In this document: in pieces, positions 1-8,746 of the stretch | How the letters are laid out: each line of letters begins with the position of its first letter | How positions within the stretch are numbered: position 1 is the first letter of the stretch | Program-made: the position numbers and the translations under genes | Notes under the pieces: generated by a model | Told to the model about the DNA's origin: nothing | The model's input: only the letters and a program-made list of their open reading frames with translations | Database searches by the model: none | NCBI RefSeq assembly: GCF_000373105.1 | Contig: NZ_KB890414.1 | Location: 299,677-358,099 of the forward strand | Source of the DNA: Neolewinella persica DSM 23188 | GTDB lineage: Bacteria > Bacteroidota > Bacteroidia > Chitinophagales > Saprospiraceae | DNA: 58,423 nt | Reading direction: 5' to 3'

Positions 1-1088
1 CCACTACTGGTAAAAAACAGGGTCTTTCCATCAGCCGCCCAAAAAGGGTACTGGTCCCTACCCAGCGTGTTGATGGTCGCACCGAGGTTTACTGGTGCCG
101 ACCAACTACCATTGGGCAATCTTCCGCTGACGTAGAGATCGGTGTTCCCCCGCCCACCGGGGCGGTTGCTGCTGAAAAACAACAGCTGCCCGTCGGCCGA
201 TATGCTGGGCTGCGCCTCGTAATCCCGGGTGTTGATGGTTGGCCCGAGATTTTGGGCTCGCGTCCAGCCGACTTCCTCTTTTTCGGCAAAGTAGAGGTCG
301 CAGCTGCCCGCCCCGTCGGGGCGGTTGCAAACCGTGAACACCAGATAAGTGCCATCTGCGGTAATCGTTTGAGCCCCTTCGTTGAACTCCGTATTTACCC
401 CATCCAGTGGTTGGGCGACGGACCAGCTGCCGTCCTCCTGGCGTTCACTCAGGTAAAAGTCTTCCTGATTTCCATCTACCCTACGGGTTAGGATCATTCG
501 TTTACCGTCAACACTGAGGTTAGGGAAGTATTCCAGGTGTTCCTTCGTATTAATTCCTCCTGGCACCGGAACCGGCGCAAAGGGGACAGGTCTTTCCGCC
601 AATGCTTTGGCGACACGCGCTTTTTCCACCAGCTCACCTGCCTTTTCCAGCCGCTCCGGCCGGGTACTACCGGATAAGGAAGTCTGATAGGCCTGATAAG
701 CCATAATGGCTTCGTCAAATTGCCCATCCTTCATTAATATATCTCCCAGTTCCTTCTGCGCCCGCCCCTGATCTTCAGGGCTAAAACTCATTCCTTTCCG
801 TAGATCACTAATGGCAGCGGTTAGTTTCCCAGCACCGTCGTTACTCATGGCCCGGAGATAGTACAAATCGGTCATTGCCGGGTTCCGGTCAATTAAACCG
901 TTGAGCATTTGAGTGGCCTGTTCAAACTTCCCCAGATTGAGCTCCGAGCGGGCTTCGGCGAGTACCTTCTGCTCTTTTTTCTTTAGCGAAGCCGTACCAG
1001 AATTACCAGGTTGAGCAATAGCGCAACCAGCATAGGCGACAAGTAAAATCAGGTATAGAGTTGTTCGAAGAAAGGACACCGGCATCAT
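1..1088 (-). CDS. TPR plus PD40 beta-propeller envelope protein, PorE-like (partial, C-terminus off the left edge)
   Basis: The gene starts at the ATG complementary to 1086-1088 (a second ATG follows directly) and runs off the left edge, so about 362 N-terminal codons are visible. The N-terminus is a signal peptide ending near YAGCAIAQ; the cysteine makes a lipoprotein possible but the box is not classical. A TPR region follows (about residues 35-150, e.g. ELNLGKFEQATQMLN and GDILMKDGQFDEAIMAYQ). Then come at least four PD40/WD40-like blades with the SxDGxxxxFxS pattern (SVDGKRMILTRR, TADGTYLVFTVC, SADGQLLFFSSN, AADGKTLFFTSS). In Bacteroidota this order is typical of TPR/propeller/OmpA proteins, including the T9SS subunit PorE, which tethers the machine to peptidoglycan. 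Whether an OmpA domain follows cannot be seen. The T9SS cargo genes in the window fit but do not prove a PorE role. Confidence 0.8.
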   Translation of the reverse strand, partial: MMPVSFLRTTLYLILLVAYAGCAIAQPGNSGTASLKKKEQKVLAEARSELNLGKFEQATQMLNGLIDRNPAMTDLYYLRAMSNDGAGKLTAAISDLRKGMSFSPEDQGRAQKELGDILMKDGQFDEAIMAYQAYQTSLSGSTRPERLEKAGELVEKARVAKALAERPVPFAPVPVPGGINTKEHLEYFPNLSVDGKRMILTRRVDGNQEDFYLSERQEDGSWSVAQPLDGVNTEFNEGAQTITADGTYLVFTVCNRPDGAGSCDLYFAEKEEVGWTRAQNLGPTINTRDYEAQPSISADGQLLFFSSNRPGGRGNTDLYVSGRLPNGSWSAPVNLGATINTLGRDQYPFWAADGKTLFFTSS

Positions 1089-1127
1089 TTTGTTGTAGTC
1101 AAAATAACGCAGGTAGTCTATAGTATG

Positions 1128-2159
1128 TTATGAGACGCCCACCTGGGCTGTCTTCAGCGCTTCTTTGGCCTCCGGAATTTCTTTGGCGGCCAATTTGAAT
1201 TTGGCGATGGCCTTGTCCATACTTCGTCCATTCTGGTAAGCCAGACCCATTTCATAGTGGATTTGAGCTTCGGAAGGTGCTTTTTCGTCTGCAGCGGCCT
1301 TGAGTGCTTTTTCAAAGGCAATGATCGCATCACTGTTGCGACCAACTTTGACCAATAACTTGCCGAAAGTATTGTTTACCCGGCGATCATAGCGATCCAG
1401 GCTGGCAATCCGCTGCTTACGCTTACTGAACATGTTGAAGACCCTTAGCGCATCGGCTGGCCGGCCTAGTTTCAGGTAGGCATCTCCCAGGGCAACCTGT
1501 GCCATCCAGTAAATTGCCTGATGGGGAATACTGTTTTTCGTTACTGCGTCAAAGTCAGAAGCAGCCTTCTCCCATTCTTCCTTACGCTGGTAAGCGATGC
1601 CGCGACCATAATGGCTCTCCGGCATGGAGGGGTTAATTTTGAGGCTCTTATCGTAGTCATATATGGCATCCTCCACATTACCGAGCCGCAGGTTAACAAA
1701 GCCACGACGCTCATAAGCCTGGGCATGGCGGGCAAAACGCCCCACCACCTTCGTCATCATGTCCAATGCTTCCTGCTCTTTGTCCTCCTGGCTCACTAAT
1801 TGACGGCCGCGGTTAAACAGCTGAACGGTTGTCCGATCACTATGGGGTTCGAGTACGTGATGGTCCATAATGTTCCCGGCAGATAAACGCCATAAGTTCA
1901 GGCTACCCGCCATACTGAAAGAAACGACCCGTTCCAGCAGGTTGAGTGTATTCAGCCAGTGGCGTTCAGAACCAATAACAACGGTACGGGGAACGTCCAG
2001 GGTCAACTCTTCTTCTTTAAAGAAGCCCTCGGGTTTAAGTAGGATGTCATTTTTGTAATAATGCTCCATTCGGTGGTTGTACTGCTCCAACACCTGGTTG
2101 AAGACTCGCTCCGATCCGAATTCCAATTGTCCCGCAATAATAATTCTGTACTCTGACAT
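1128..2159 (-). CDS. TPR-repeat protein, function unknown
   Basis: This 343-residue protein starts MSEYRIIIAGQ. A longer reading from 2246 adds a Cys-rich, unprotein-like extension, so I chose 2159. The first ~120 residues resemble no family I recognise. They include an odd acidic/hydrophobic segment (KPEGFFKEEELTLDVPRTVV). From about residue 140 on there are tandem TPR helices (RGFVNLRLGNVEDAIYDYDK, GRGIAYQRKEEWEKAASDFD, GDAYLKLGRPADALRVF, GKLLVKVGRNSDAIIAFEK, GLAYQNGRSMDKAIAKFK). It has no signal peptide or membrane segment, so it is probably a cytoplasmic scaffold. It lies 39 bp upstream of the PorE-like gene on the same strand and may be co-transcribed with it. Confidence 0.75.
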   Translation of the reverse strand: MSEYRIIIAGQLEFGSERVFNQVLEQYNHRMEHYYKNDILLKPEGFFKEEELTLDVPRTVVIGSERHWLNTLNLLERVVSFSMAGSLNLWRLSAGNIMDHHVLEPHSDRTTVQLFNRGRQLVSQEDKEQEALDMMTKVVGRFARHAQAYERRGFVNLRLGNVEDAIYDYDKSLKINPSMPESHYGRGIAYQRKEEWEKAASDFDAVTKNSIPHQAIYWMAQVALGDAYLKLGRPADALRVFNMFSKRKQRIASLDRYDRRVNNTFGKLLVKVGRNSDAIIAFEKALKAAADEKAPSEAQIHYEMGLAYQNGRSMDKAIAKFKLAAKEIPEAKEALKTAQVGVS

Positions 2160-2686
2160 AACCCTGATGTGCTTTGTTCCCTGCCTGTAAAAATATTTGG
2201 GCCAACCACATACGTATACTTCCGACCAGCAAGGCCCACAAATCAAGTGTGGTGTGTGATCGAAAAGACCTTTGCTCGGTTAACCGAACGTTGATCCTTG
2301 AAACATATAAAGTGGTGGTATCGCCCTAATGCCTGCTAATTCAACTACTTAGAACAATAGCAGGAGTACAAAAGTGCAGCTTTTCTCACCATTCTCAAAG
2401 TAATAGAAGGAATAATTTGCGCTAGGAGCTCAATTAGTCCAATTCGCGGCAAAACTCTTTCTCGATACTCCTTTTGGTGCTTGATTTCGCAGAACAAGAG
2501 GACTCAAGCACCCACATTCAAAATATTTCCCTAAAACTTATTGAACGGTTGGAGAAAGTAATCTGCCCGACTTCTCCGGAGGCGCAGGAAACAAGGTGGG
2601 TAAATACAAAGAAGGCTGCTCCCCTTTTCAGGAGAACAGCCTTCTCGATACCTTTCCTTGCGGAAGGGAGCGGTAACTAATTTATT
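2160..2686. other. Intergenic region with palindrome and terminator
   Basis: This 527-bp gap lies between two minus-strand genes. It holds a 12-bp perfect palindrome TCGGTTAACCGA at 2276-2287, upstream of the TPR gene and a possible operator, and the terminator at 2611-2644. I found no convincing coding sequence. The short open frames here overlap the terminator hairpin. Confidence 0.5.
2611..2644 (-). terminator. Rho-independent terminator of the OmpA/TSP3 gene
   Basis: The arms GAAGGCTG and CAGCCTTC pair, with inner CTCC/GGAG pairing. On the minus strand the stem is followed by a T-rich run (TTTGTATTT). It sits about 40 bp after the stop codon of the gene at 2687-4312. Confidence 0.7.
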
Positions 2687-4312
2687 TTAGTTGACCTTGA
2701 TCATCCGGGTTGGCTCGGAAGCAACCGGAATGACAACGCGGTTTTCGCGGAGGGTTTCACCGACGGGGCGTTGTTCGCCGAAGCCGATCATGCTCAGCTT
2801 GGTTGGGGAAGCACCTTTGTCGACAGAGTACTTCTGGGCAGAGTCCGCACGACGCTCAGAGAGGCCCTGGTTGTACTCATCAGAAGCACGACGGTCAGCG
2901 TGGCCTTCGTAGCGGATGCTGAATTCAGATGCTCCAGGCAGTGCGAGGAAGCGATCGATTTCTTCAATGATCATCCGATCCGGGCGGTTGAGGCTGCTAA
3001 CGTCAGTTGGGAAGTAAATACGATCAATCGAGATAGTACCACGGAGGCTGTCTACACTGATGTACTCAAATTCTTCTCCAGCAATCAGTTCACTGTAACG
3101 GGTAACCCGTTCAGGAAGTGTTTCGGCACGATCCTTCGGTTCAGGACAACCGTTGCGGGAAGCAACACCTGCAACATCGGGACATTCGTCTTCTTTGTCG
3201 ATGATACCGTCACCATCGCGGTCCGGACAGCCACCATTGGCAGCGGTACCTGGCTCAGCAGGGCAATCATCGTCGCCATCGGCAATGCCGTCACCGTCAC
3301 CATCGGGACAACCCATCAGGGCAGCAACACCGGCTTCGTCGGGACACTTGTCATCTTTGTCGGCAACACCGTCACCATCGCGGTCAGGGCAACCCATCAG
3401 GGCAGCTTCACCAGCTTCGGTTGGGCAGGCATCGTCCTTATCCGGAACACCATCACCGTCACCATCAGGGCAACCTTTAAGGTTGGCAAGGCCAGCAACT
3501 TCCGGGCAATCGTCATCTTTGTCGGCAACACCGTCACCGTCAGTATCAGGACAACCCATAGTGGAGATAGGACCAGCTTCGGTAGGACAGGCATCTTCTT
3601 CGTCGTAAATACCATCCTTATCCGTATCAGGCTTGCCGAATCCGGTAGCGAAAGTCAGGCCCAACATCGTGTAGGCATCATCTTTGTCTGGGTTACCAGA
3701 TTGGCTTACACCATCGATGAGGTCAGCACCAGTCATGCGGTAGCTTACGTCGAGGCCAAGGGAAGACTTAGGAGAGAGGTAGTACTTAAGACCACCACCG
3801 ATGGGAAATACAACACCACCGTTGTCGTCACCCTGGGCAGCAATATCTGCGGTAACACCAGCATTGTTTCTGCCGTTGTAGTCCGTAGTAACATCGCCCC
3901 AGATGCCATAAGCGGCGCCTACACCGATATACGGAGAAAGCGTTTTCTTAAAGACACCGTCCTGAAAGCGCTTTGCTGCAAAAGGTTCGAATTCCAGTAC
4001 AAGGCCTGGCTCAATGACTGATGCTTCGGAAGAGAAGCCACGAGCGGCGTTGTCTCCGTCGGCGTCATCACTGTTCAAACCACCGTACATAATATGCGCG
4101 CGGAGTGCAAACATTCCGCCCAAGCGACGGCGAACCATTATGCCAGCACTGAAACTTGGCTCGTTCAGAAGAATAATATCGTTTTCGATCATGTCACCTC
4201 CAAGTGAAGAGGTGCCAAGTTGAAAGCCAAATTCCCAGGGAAATTGGGTCTTTTGGCTGTAGAGTGAGATGCAGGTAAACATCGCCACAACAAGGAGTAA
4301 GTGCTTTAGCAT
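2687..4312 (-). CDS. OmpA-family outer membrane protein with thrombospondin type 3 repeats
   Basis: This 541-residue protein has a signal peptide (MLKHLLLVVAMFTCISLYSQ) and then a region of about 200 residues that looks like an eight-stranded OmpA/OprF-type beta-barrel (e.g. YIGVGAAYGIWGDV, LGLDVSYRMTGAD). Six TSP3 calcium-binding repeats follow (about residues 228-385) with the pattern DxDGDGxxDxxDxCP. The C-terminal OmpA peptidoglycan-binding domain (about 425-530) contains IYFPTDVSSLN, GHADRRASDEYNQGLSERRA and GFGEQRPVGET. The barrel anchors in the outer membrane, the TSP3 region is a Ca-stabilised periplasmic spacer, and the OmpA domain binds peptidoglycan. The repeat codons create a long open frame on the opposite strand, which I consider a shadow. 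A terminator follows the gene. Confidence 0.92.
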   Translation of the reverse strand: MLKHLLLVVAMFTCISLYSQKTQFPWEFGFQLGTSSLGGDMIENDIILLNEPSFSAGIMVRRRLGGMFALRAHIMYGGLNSDDADGDNAARGFSSEASVIEPGLVLEFEPFAAKRFQDGVFKKTLSPYIGVGAAYGIWGDVTTDYNGRNNAGVTADIAAQGDDNGGVVFPIGGGLKYYLSPKSSLGLDVSYRMTGADLIDGVSQSGNPDKDDAYTMLGLTFATGFGKPDTDKDGIYDEEDACPTEAGPISTMGCPDTDGDGVADKDDDCPEVAGLANLKGCPDGDGDGVPDKDDACPTEAGEAALMGCPDRDGDGVADKDDKCPDEAGVAALMGCPDGDGDGIADGDDDCPAEPGTAANGGCPDRDGDGIIDKEDECPDVAGVASRNGCPEPKDRAETLPERVTRYSELIAGEEFEYISVDSLRGTISIDRIYFPTDVSSLNRPDRMIIEEIDRFLALPGASEFSIRYEGHADRRASDEYNQGLSERRADSAQKYSVDKGASPTKLSMIGFGEQRPVGETLRENRVVIPVASEPTRMIKVN

Positions 4313-4522
4313 TTTGCTGAGTTTGACGTAAGTTGAAAGTATTATGAGGTTCCGGTTTTATTGATCCGGTGTTTCTTTAAATGAATCGTGTTTTCGTTCC
4401 TTTTGTTCGAACGAATCTGTAACAGTCTACAATTTTAGTGGTTTACATCGGAAAAGTGATAATATCGAAGAGGAACATTGCGTTTTTAGGCCTTTTTTTT
4501 TCAAATATGACCTTTTACGCCA

Positions 4523-5029
4523 TTATTTCATACGATGAAACCTCAACAAGTGGTTTTGGTGGCCCTCATCATATAGTTCGAGGATAAGTGCTCCCTGGCG
4601 GCCAGCTGGAACTGGAAAGAGAATTTTCACGGGATTATGGACGTATCCGTTATCTCCAAAGAGAGATAATTGGTGCCGTAATTTTGGTGGCAATCGAAAC
4701 TGCCGCAATTCTTCCGCATCCCGGGGTAAAGGTAACTCTCCGTACCCCTGTTCTTCAAGAAAAGCTTTAACCATTTCAAAGCTGCGTTCGAGACGACCAG
4801 CAGCAAAGATGACCCGGTAGCAATAGCCATCCGCCGAGCTCCCCCCTTCCACAACTTCTCCCGCAGTGGGGAAGTTGTACCTTATACCCTTCTTATTACT
4901 GGTAGAGGCTATTTCCGCCCCCTTCGATATCATGGCAACTTCTGATTCGGGTGAAGCCCGTCCACTCCCACCAAAGTTGGCAATGAATACGGGACGTCTG
5001 CCAAGTTTCGGCAAAGACTGAATATTCAT
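4523..5029 (-). CDS. Hypothetical protein, 168 aa
   Basis: I do not recognise this protein. It starts MNIQSLPKLGRRPVFIANFG and shows no signal peptide or membrane segment. A central segment (GYCYRVIFAAGRLERSFEMV) and a basic C-terminal part (LRQFRLPPKLRHQLSLFGDN) look like a folded cytoplasmic protein. The gene is divergent from the acyl-ACP thioesterase, with only 39 bp between the starts, so the two must share a compact promoter region. The good codon usage and a stop-free 168 codons support it as real, but the function is unknown. Confidence 0.6.
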   Translation of the reverse strand: MNIQSLPKLGRRPVFIANFGGSGRASPESEVAMISKGAEIASTSNKKGIRYNFPTAGEVVEGGSSADGYCYRVIFAAGRLERSFEMVKAFLEEQGYGELPLPRDAEELRQFRLPPKLRHQLSLFGDNGYVHNPVKILFPVPAGRQGALILELYDEGHQNHLLRFHRMK

Positions 5030-5068
5030 TTTGTTATTTTAAATCAAAAATACAACAATTTTACGTAA

Positions 5069-5830
5069 GTGCTGAATCAATCACCTCTTCATGAAGTAGT
5101 TTCTTTTCAAGTAGCCGCTTCCACCATCGGGCCACATGGATTGCTTACCCTACCCCATCTGATCAGAATGTTGCAGGAAGCAGCTATGCAAAACACTGTT
5201 CGCCTTAATATTTCCAGTCCCCAAATGATGGAACAGTATGGCTGTTCCTGGGTCTTACGACGGCAGCGGATAAACTGTGACCGGTGGCCGAAGCTGGGGG
5301 AAGAACTCACCGTCCTGACCGCCCCTTCCGGATTTGAACGCCAACTCCAGACCTTTCGGGATTTCCACCTTCGTGATCAAGCGGGAATTACCATCATTAC
5401 TGCCACCACTCAGTGGCTATTCATGGATGTCTCCACCCGGCGCCTACGACCGATACCACCCGCCATTGCTGATTTAAGGCATCACCTTGCACCTGCGGCC
5501 GCGCACCTTGATCGACCTGATGGAAAAGTACCACCCCCCAGCAAACCGACATTAGCGCGTGCCGCAAAAATTGCCTTCTATCAACTGGACTTCAACGATC
5601 ACCTCACCAATCCCGTATTCCCCGAATTAATGCTGGAGCCACTGGGGCATGATTTTCTAAGGAACCACCTTCCGGTAAAAGCAGATATTATGTTCCAGCG
5701 GGAGGCTCTCTACGGCGACCAGGTAGAAGCCGTGGCTGGCCCCGAAGCTAAAGCGCTTCACTTCGGGCATGCACTCCTTCGGGGAGATGATCAACTGGCC
5801 ACCATGCAAACGTCGTGGCGGCAGATATGA
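5069..5830 (+). CDS. Acyl-ACP thioesterase
   Basis: This 253-residue double-hotdog enzyme of the FatA/FatB-like bacterial family (PF01643) releases fatty acids from acyl carrier protein in the cytoplasm. The start is GTG at 5069; no upstream ATG is in frame, and the N-terminal hotdog strand (HEVVSFQVAASTIGPHG) is needed. The second hotdog carries the catalytic segment DFNDHLTNPVF, with D174, N176 and H178 and a Glu at 190, matching the family Asp-Asn-His-Glu set. The linker between the two hotdogs (residues 140-146, LAPAAAH) is encoded by a copy of the dispersed GC-rich element at 5489-5505. The gene is divergent from the hypothetical gene at 4523-5029. Confidence 0.88.
   Translation: MLNQSPLHEVVSFQVAASTIGPHGLLTLPHLIRMLQEAAMQNTVRLNISSPQMMEQYGCSWVLRRQRINCDRWPKLGEELTVLTAPSGFERQLQTFRDFHLRDQAGITIITATTQWLFMDVSTRRLRPIPPAIADLRHHLAPAAAHLDRPDGKVPPPSKPTLARAAKIAFYQLDFNDHLTNPVFPELMLEPLGHDFLRNHLPVKADIMFQREALYGDQVEAVAGPEAKALHFGHALLRGDDQLATMQTSWRQI
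5489..5505 (+). repeat. Dispersed GC-rich element, copy inside the thioesterase gene
   Basis: Matches GCACCTGCGGCCGCGCC at 16 of 17 positions (last base A). TGCT lies at 5467-5470, exactly 18 nt upstream, as in several intergenic copies. It encodes part of the inter-domain linker of the thioesterase. Confidence 0.7.
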
Positions 5831-5903
5831 TTCATCCCGAACGCTGCCGAATAATCAGCGAAGCAAAGTTCGGGTGACGCCTGTTTGCCTGGTAAATTCT
5901 GGT

Positions 5904-6788
5904 CTAAAGGTCTCTGGCACTGAAGAAGTAATCCAGCGTTTCCTTCTTAGCATCACCGCTTTTATAGCCGGCAGTAAAGTATTTCACGCGTTGCTCAGAA
6001 GTCCCGTGCGTAAAGCTATCAGGTACTACATAACCCTGGCTTTGCTTCTGAATGGCATCGTCTCCAATGGCCGAAGCCGCGACGAGTGCTTCACGGATAT
6101 CTCCATCTTCCAAAAGATCAGAATACTGGTCGGCGTAGTGTGCCCAAACACCAGCCAGGTAATCTGCCTGTAACTCGAGGCGAACGGAGGCCGCATTGGC
6201 CTGTGATTCGCTGCCACGTTGCCGTACCTGACTTACTTGTTGGCTGTAACCCAATTGGTTCTGAATATGGTGCGCTACTTCGTGTGCTACGACGTAAGCG
6301 AGGGCAAAGTCACCTGGAGCCCGAAAGCGTTGACGCAGCAGATCGGCAAACTGCAGGTCGATGTACACCTTTTGGTCGGCCGGACAATAAAAAGGTCCGG
6401 TTGCTGCACTGGCGAAGCCACAAGCTGACCGGTCCTGTCCTTCAAAGACAACCAACACTGGCTCTTTGTACTGACGGTTATAGAGCTGCGGGAAAAGTTG
6501 CCCCCATATTTTTTCGTTGTCGCGCAGCGTCTTTGAAACAATCTGAAATTCTTCCGTATCCTGTTCCAGGTCCTGGGCAGGTGCTGATGTTTGTGGAGAA
6601 GGTGCAGCCGTTCCACTTGACGCACCAAGATATTCTGAGGGGTCGCCGCCCATCAGCATTACGATGATTACGATAATGAGGGTGCCCAGGCCGAAGCCGC
6701 CCGCAGTTTTGGTACGGCCGCTCATACCACCGCGATTACCGCGCCGGTCGTCAATATTCTTACTGCCTTCTTTTCCTTCGAGTTTCAT
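5904..6788 (-). CDS. Neutral zinc metallopeptidase, YpfJ family
   Basis: This 294-residue membrane-anchored protein matches the YpfJ/PF04228 family. I start it at MKLEGKEG (6788). A longer frame to 6887 runs through a GGTTGCA simple repeat and is unlikely to be translated. A Gly/Arg-rich N-terminus precedes one membrane segment (about residues 31-47, FGLGTLIIVIIVMLMGG), then a Pro/Ala/Ser-rich linker. The catalytic motif is HEVAHH at 169-174, with family blocks SACGFASAATGPFYCPAD and DLQFADLLRQRF before it and ELQADYLAGVWA after it. The family looks like a zinc protease but its substrate is not established. It is convergent with the thioesterase, 73 bp away. Confidence 0.9.
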   Translation of the reverse strand: MKLEGKEGSKNIDDRRGNRGGMSGRTKTAGGFGLGTLIIVIIVMLMGGDPSEYLGASSGTAAPSPQTSAPAQDLEQDTEEFQIVSKTLRDNEKIWGQLFPQLYNRQYKEPVLVVFEGQDRSACGFASAATGPFYCPADQKVYIDLQFADLLRQRFRAPGDFALAYVVAHEVAHHIQNQLGYSQQVSQVRQRGSESQANAASVRLELQADYLAGVWAHYADQYSDLLEDGDIREALVAASAIGDDAIQKQSQGYVVPDSFTHGTSEQRVKYFTAGYKSGDAKKETLDYFFSARDL

Positions 6789-6819
6789 TGGAGTAGTTTT
6801 ATTGTTGTTGCAAGATTCA

Positions 6820-6840
6820 GGTTGCAGGTTGCAGGTTGCA
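6820..6840. repeat. Heptamer tandem repeat GGTTGCA x3
   Basis: Three copies of GGTTGCA just upstream of the metallopeptidase start. It shares GGTTGCA with the longer 8-bp array at the right edge of the window. Confidence 0.8.
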
Positions 6841-6916
6841 AGAAAAGCAAAGTTACTGGTATAGCGGGAAAATTGCTCCGTATCCATAACAATTGCCTCT
6901 CCTAATGTGATGTGAT

Positions 6917-7639
6917 CTATTTGCCCTGCTTGTCTTGCTGCGCGAATACCCTACGGAGTAATTCTGAGGTCCGGGCACTAACATTTTGCCGGATATTCTC
7001 TTCCTCCAGGGCGACCTTCGAGAAGAGTCCTTCGAGCGCCCTTTCGGTAACGTGGTCGGCCAGGTTTGTATTCACTGGCTGGCGGGTCAGGGGGAAATCG
7101 TTATACACTTTGGCGGCGTCGGCCCATATTTTCTGTGCATCGAACTTATCAAGCGATGTAGAGATTACCGGGTTGAACTCGTTGTACAGGTCGGAGTAGG
7201 TTGTACGTTGCAGGTAGGTAGTTGCAGCGTTGTTATCACCTTTAAGTATACCCATAGCATCCTGAATGGTCATCTGCTTGATGGCCTGTACGAAAATTGG
7301 GCCCGCCGTTTTAGCTGCGTCTTCCGCTCCTTGGTTGATTTTCTTGATAATGACCTGCTCCAGGTCGCTGAAACCAGGGATTCCCTTGAGTTTATCGGTA
7401 ACCTTTAGTACTTCTTCAGGCAAGAGAATGCGGTAAGCCACGTCGTTGAAGTATCCGCCATCGGCGGAGAGCTCGTTGGCACCACGCTGGGCACCCAGGC
7501 GCAGCGCTTCTTTCAGGCCGTTGCCGATGTCGTCGGAAGTAAGGCCACCGTTGAGGACGGTATTAAGCGTTTGGTTGATCTGCTGGCTGGTACAGCCAAA
7601 GAACAGAAAAGGGAGGGTAAAAAGAAGAAGCTTGCGCAT
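6917..7639 (-). CDS. DUF4197 lipoprotein
   Basis: This 240-residue protein starts MRKLLLFTLPFLFFGCTSQQ. The lipobox cysteine at residue 16 predicts a lipoprotein. The longer frame from 7693 adds 18 residues ahead of the signal peptide, so I start at 7639. The body matches DUF4197 as I know it: an alpha-helical protein with DVAYRILLPEEVLKVTDKL, then GAEDAAKTAGPIFVQAIKQM, then helices ending in ALEGLFSKVALEEENIR. No function is established. It lies between the metallopeptidase and FolB genes on the same strand with short gaps. Confidence 0.85.
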   Translation of the reverse strand: MRKLLLFTLPFLFFGCTSQQINQTLNTVLNGGLTSDDIGNGLKEALRLGAQRGANELSADGGYFNDVAYRILLPEEVLKVTDKLKGIPGFSDLEQVIIKKINQGAEDAAKTAGPIFVQAIKQMTIQDAMGILKGDNNAATTYLQRTTYSDLYNEFNPVISTSLDKFDAQKIWADAAKVYNDFPLTRQPVNTNLADHVTERALEGLFSKVALEEENIRQNVSARTSELLRRVFAQQDKQGK

Positions 7640-7719
7640 ATCGTTACAACGGTTGGTTTGAAGTACTAACGTATAAGACGTACGATTGCTCATTTTAGTA
7701 ACACCGCAGGTGTTAAAGA

Positions 7720-8511
7720 CTAGTTATCCCTCAGGTCATCGAAGTTAAAATCCCCCATGTCGATGTCACCCAGGTCGCCTAAGTTCAAGTCGTCAAAATC
7801 CAGGCCATCAAAATCTTCGTCGTATTCTTCATCGTCAAAATCTTCGTCGTATTCTTCGTCAGCGTCGGGAATATCGTAGTCCCCACCCTCTTCATCAAAG
7901 CCATCGTCTTCGTAGTAGTCGTCTTCGTCATCATCGTATTCGTCAGCGAAAGCCGGCTCATCAAAAGTCGGTGGTGGTGTTTTCTTGGGTAATCCAGAAA
8001 GCCCTCCACCGCTAAAACCGCCACCACTAAAGCCCCCGCCGCCAAAGTCACCACCTCCGCCACCAAATGCGCCTCCATCGTCGAAGCGCGGAGCCGGGTC
8101 CTCAAAGGTGTCTTGCCGCGAGGAGGATGCCCCACGATAACCTCCACCGCCTGCACTTCCCAGGTTGACTTCCACCACGGCGGCGCCAACCTTTCCACCG
8201 AGTGGCGGATTTAGTTTTCGTAAGCGGAGTTTTACCGAGCTTACACTATCAAACTGGTTCATGATCCGGTTTCCCATTCGGTAGGCCAGGGCTTCCAGTA
8301 ATTGCGTAGGCTTTTTCATTTCCGCCTGCAATAGATAATAGATCGTGGCATAATTGACGGTACCGCCCAAATCGTCGTTCTGGGCCGCACCGGTAATGGT
8401 GGCCTCAACTTCCACGTCGATGCTGAACTCATTCCCCATGAGGTGCTCCTCCTCAAAGAAGCCATGGGGCGCGAATATCCGTACGTCTTCCAGTCCGATT
8501 TTGGCCGTCAT
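7720..8511 (-). CDS. folB: Dihydroneopterin aldolase (FolB) with long Gly-rich and acidic C-terminal extension
   Basis: The first ~118 residues are a FolB domain, which converts 7,8-dihydroneopterin to 6-hydroxymethyl-dihydropterin in folate synthesis. IGLEDVRIFAPHGFFEEEH carries the active-site Glu region, and VKLRLRKLNPPLGG carries the conserved Lys-x-x-Pro segment. FolB is usually about 120 residues, but this protein has 263. Residues ~119-175 are Gly/Ser/Arg-rich (GGGYRG, repeated GGGDFGGGGFSGG), and residues ~185-263 are mostly Asp, Glu and Tyr. The frame is open throughout, with no stop or shift between the parts, so this is one polypeptide as sequenced. The tail looks disordered and its role is unknown. 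A short octamer array lies directly upstream. Confidence 0.88.
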   Translation of the reverse strand: MTAKIGLEDVRIFAPHGFFEEEHLMGNEFSIDVEVEATITGAAQNDDLGGTVNYATIYYLLQAEMKKPTQLLEALAYRMGNRIMNQFDSVSSVKLRLRKLNPPLGGKVGAAVVEVNLGSAGGGGYRGASSSRQDTFEDPAPRFDDGGAFGGGGGDFGGGGFSGGGFSGGGLSGLPKKTPPPTFDEPAFADEYDDDEDDYYEDDGFDEEGGDYDIPDADEEYDEDFDDEEYDEDFDGLDFDDLNLGDLGDIDMGDFNFDDLRDN

Positions 8512-8520
8512 GGGTGCAAG

Positions 8521-8572
8521 ATAGTCAGGTAGTCAGGTAGTCAGGTAGTCTTATAGTCAAATAGTCAGGTAG
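8521..8572. repeat. Octamer tandem array, unit AGTCAGGT
   Basis: Six 8-bp units, three identical AGTCAGGT, then AGTCTTAT, AGTCAAAT and AGTCAGGT, just upstream of folB. The first half (AGTC) is constant and the second half varies. Confidence 0.85.
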
Positions 8573-8746
8573 CCCAAAGGAACTAAGTGAATAGGCGCAA
8601 TTCGAATTTCACCGCTTAAAGGCGGATGCCAAAACTAGCGCCAGCGAGCATCGTTTCAGCTCGCAGAACGTTGTCCCCTAGCCTAAGCAACAATTAGTTC
8701 TCACAGAAGAGGCACCGTAGTTCGGAGGTAGGGAAACAGCCATTGC

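Noticed and set aside
2474..2680. Small plus-strand open frame before the OmpA terminator
   Set aside because: Its 3' half is the terminator hairpin of the opposite-strand gene.
2771..4021. 416-codon open frame on the plus strand opposite the OmpA/TSP3 gene (and another at 3153-3608)
   Set aside because: It is produced by the repeated Asp/Gly codons of the TSP3 repeats on the real strand; the protein is repetitive Ser/Thr/Val sequence with no family features.
6789..6887. N-terminal extension of the metallopeptidase
   Set aside because: It translates a GGTTGCA simple repeat and lies ahead of the normal family N-terminus.
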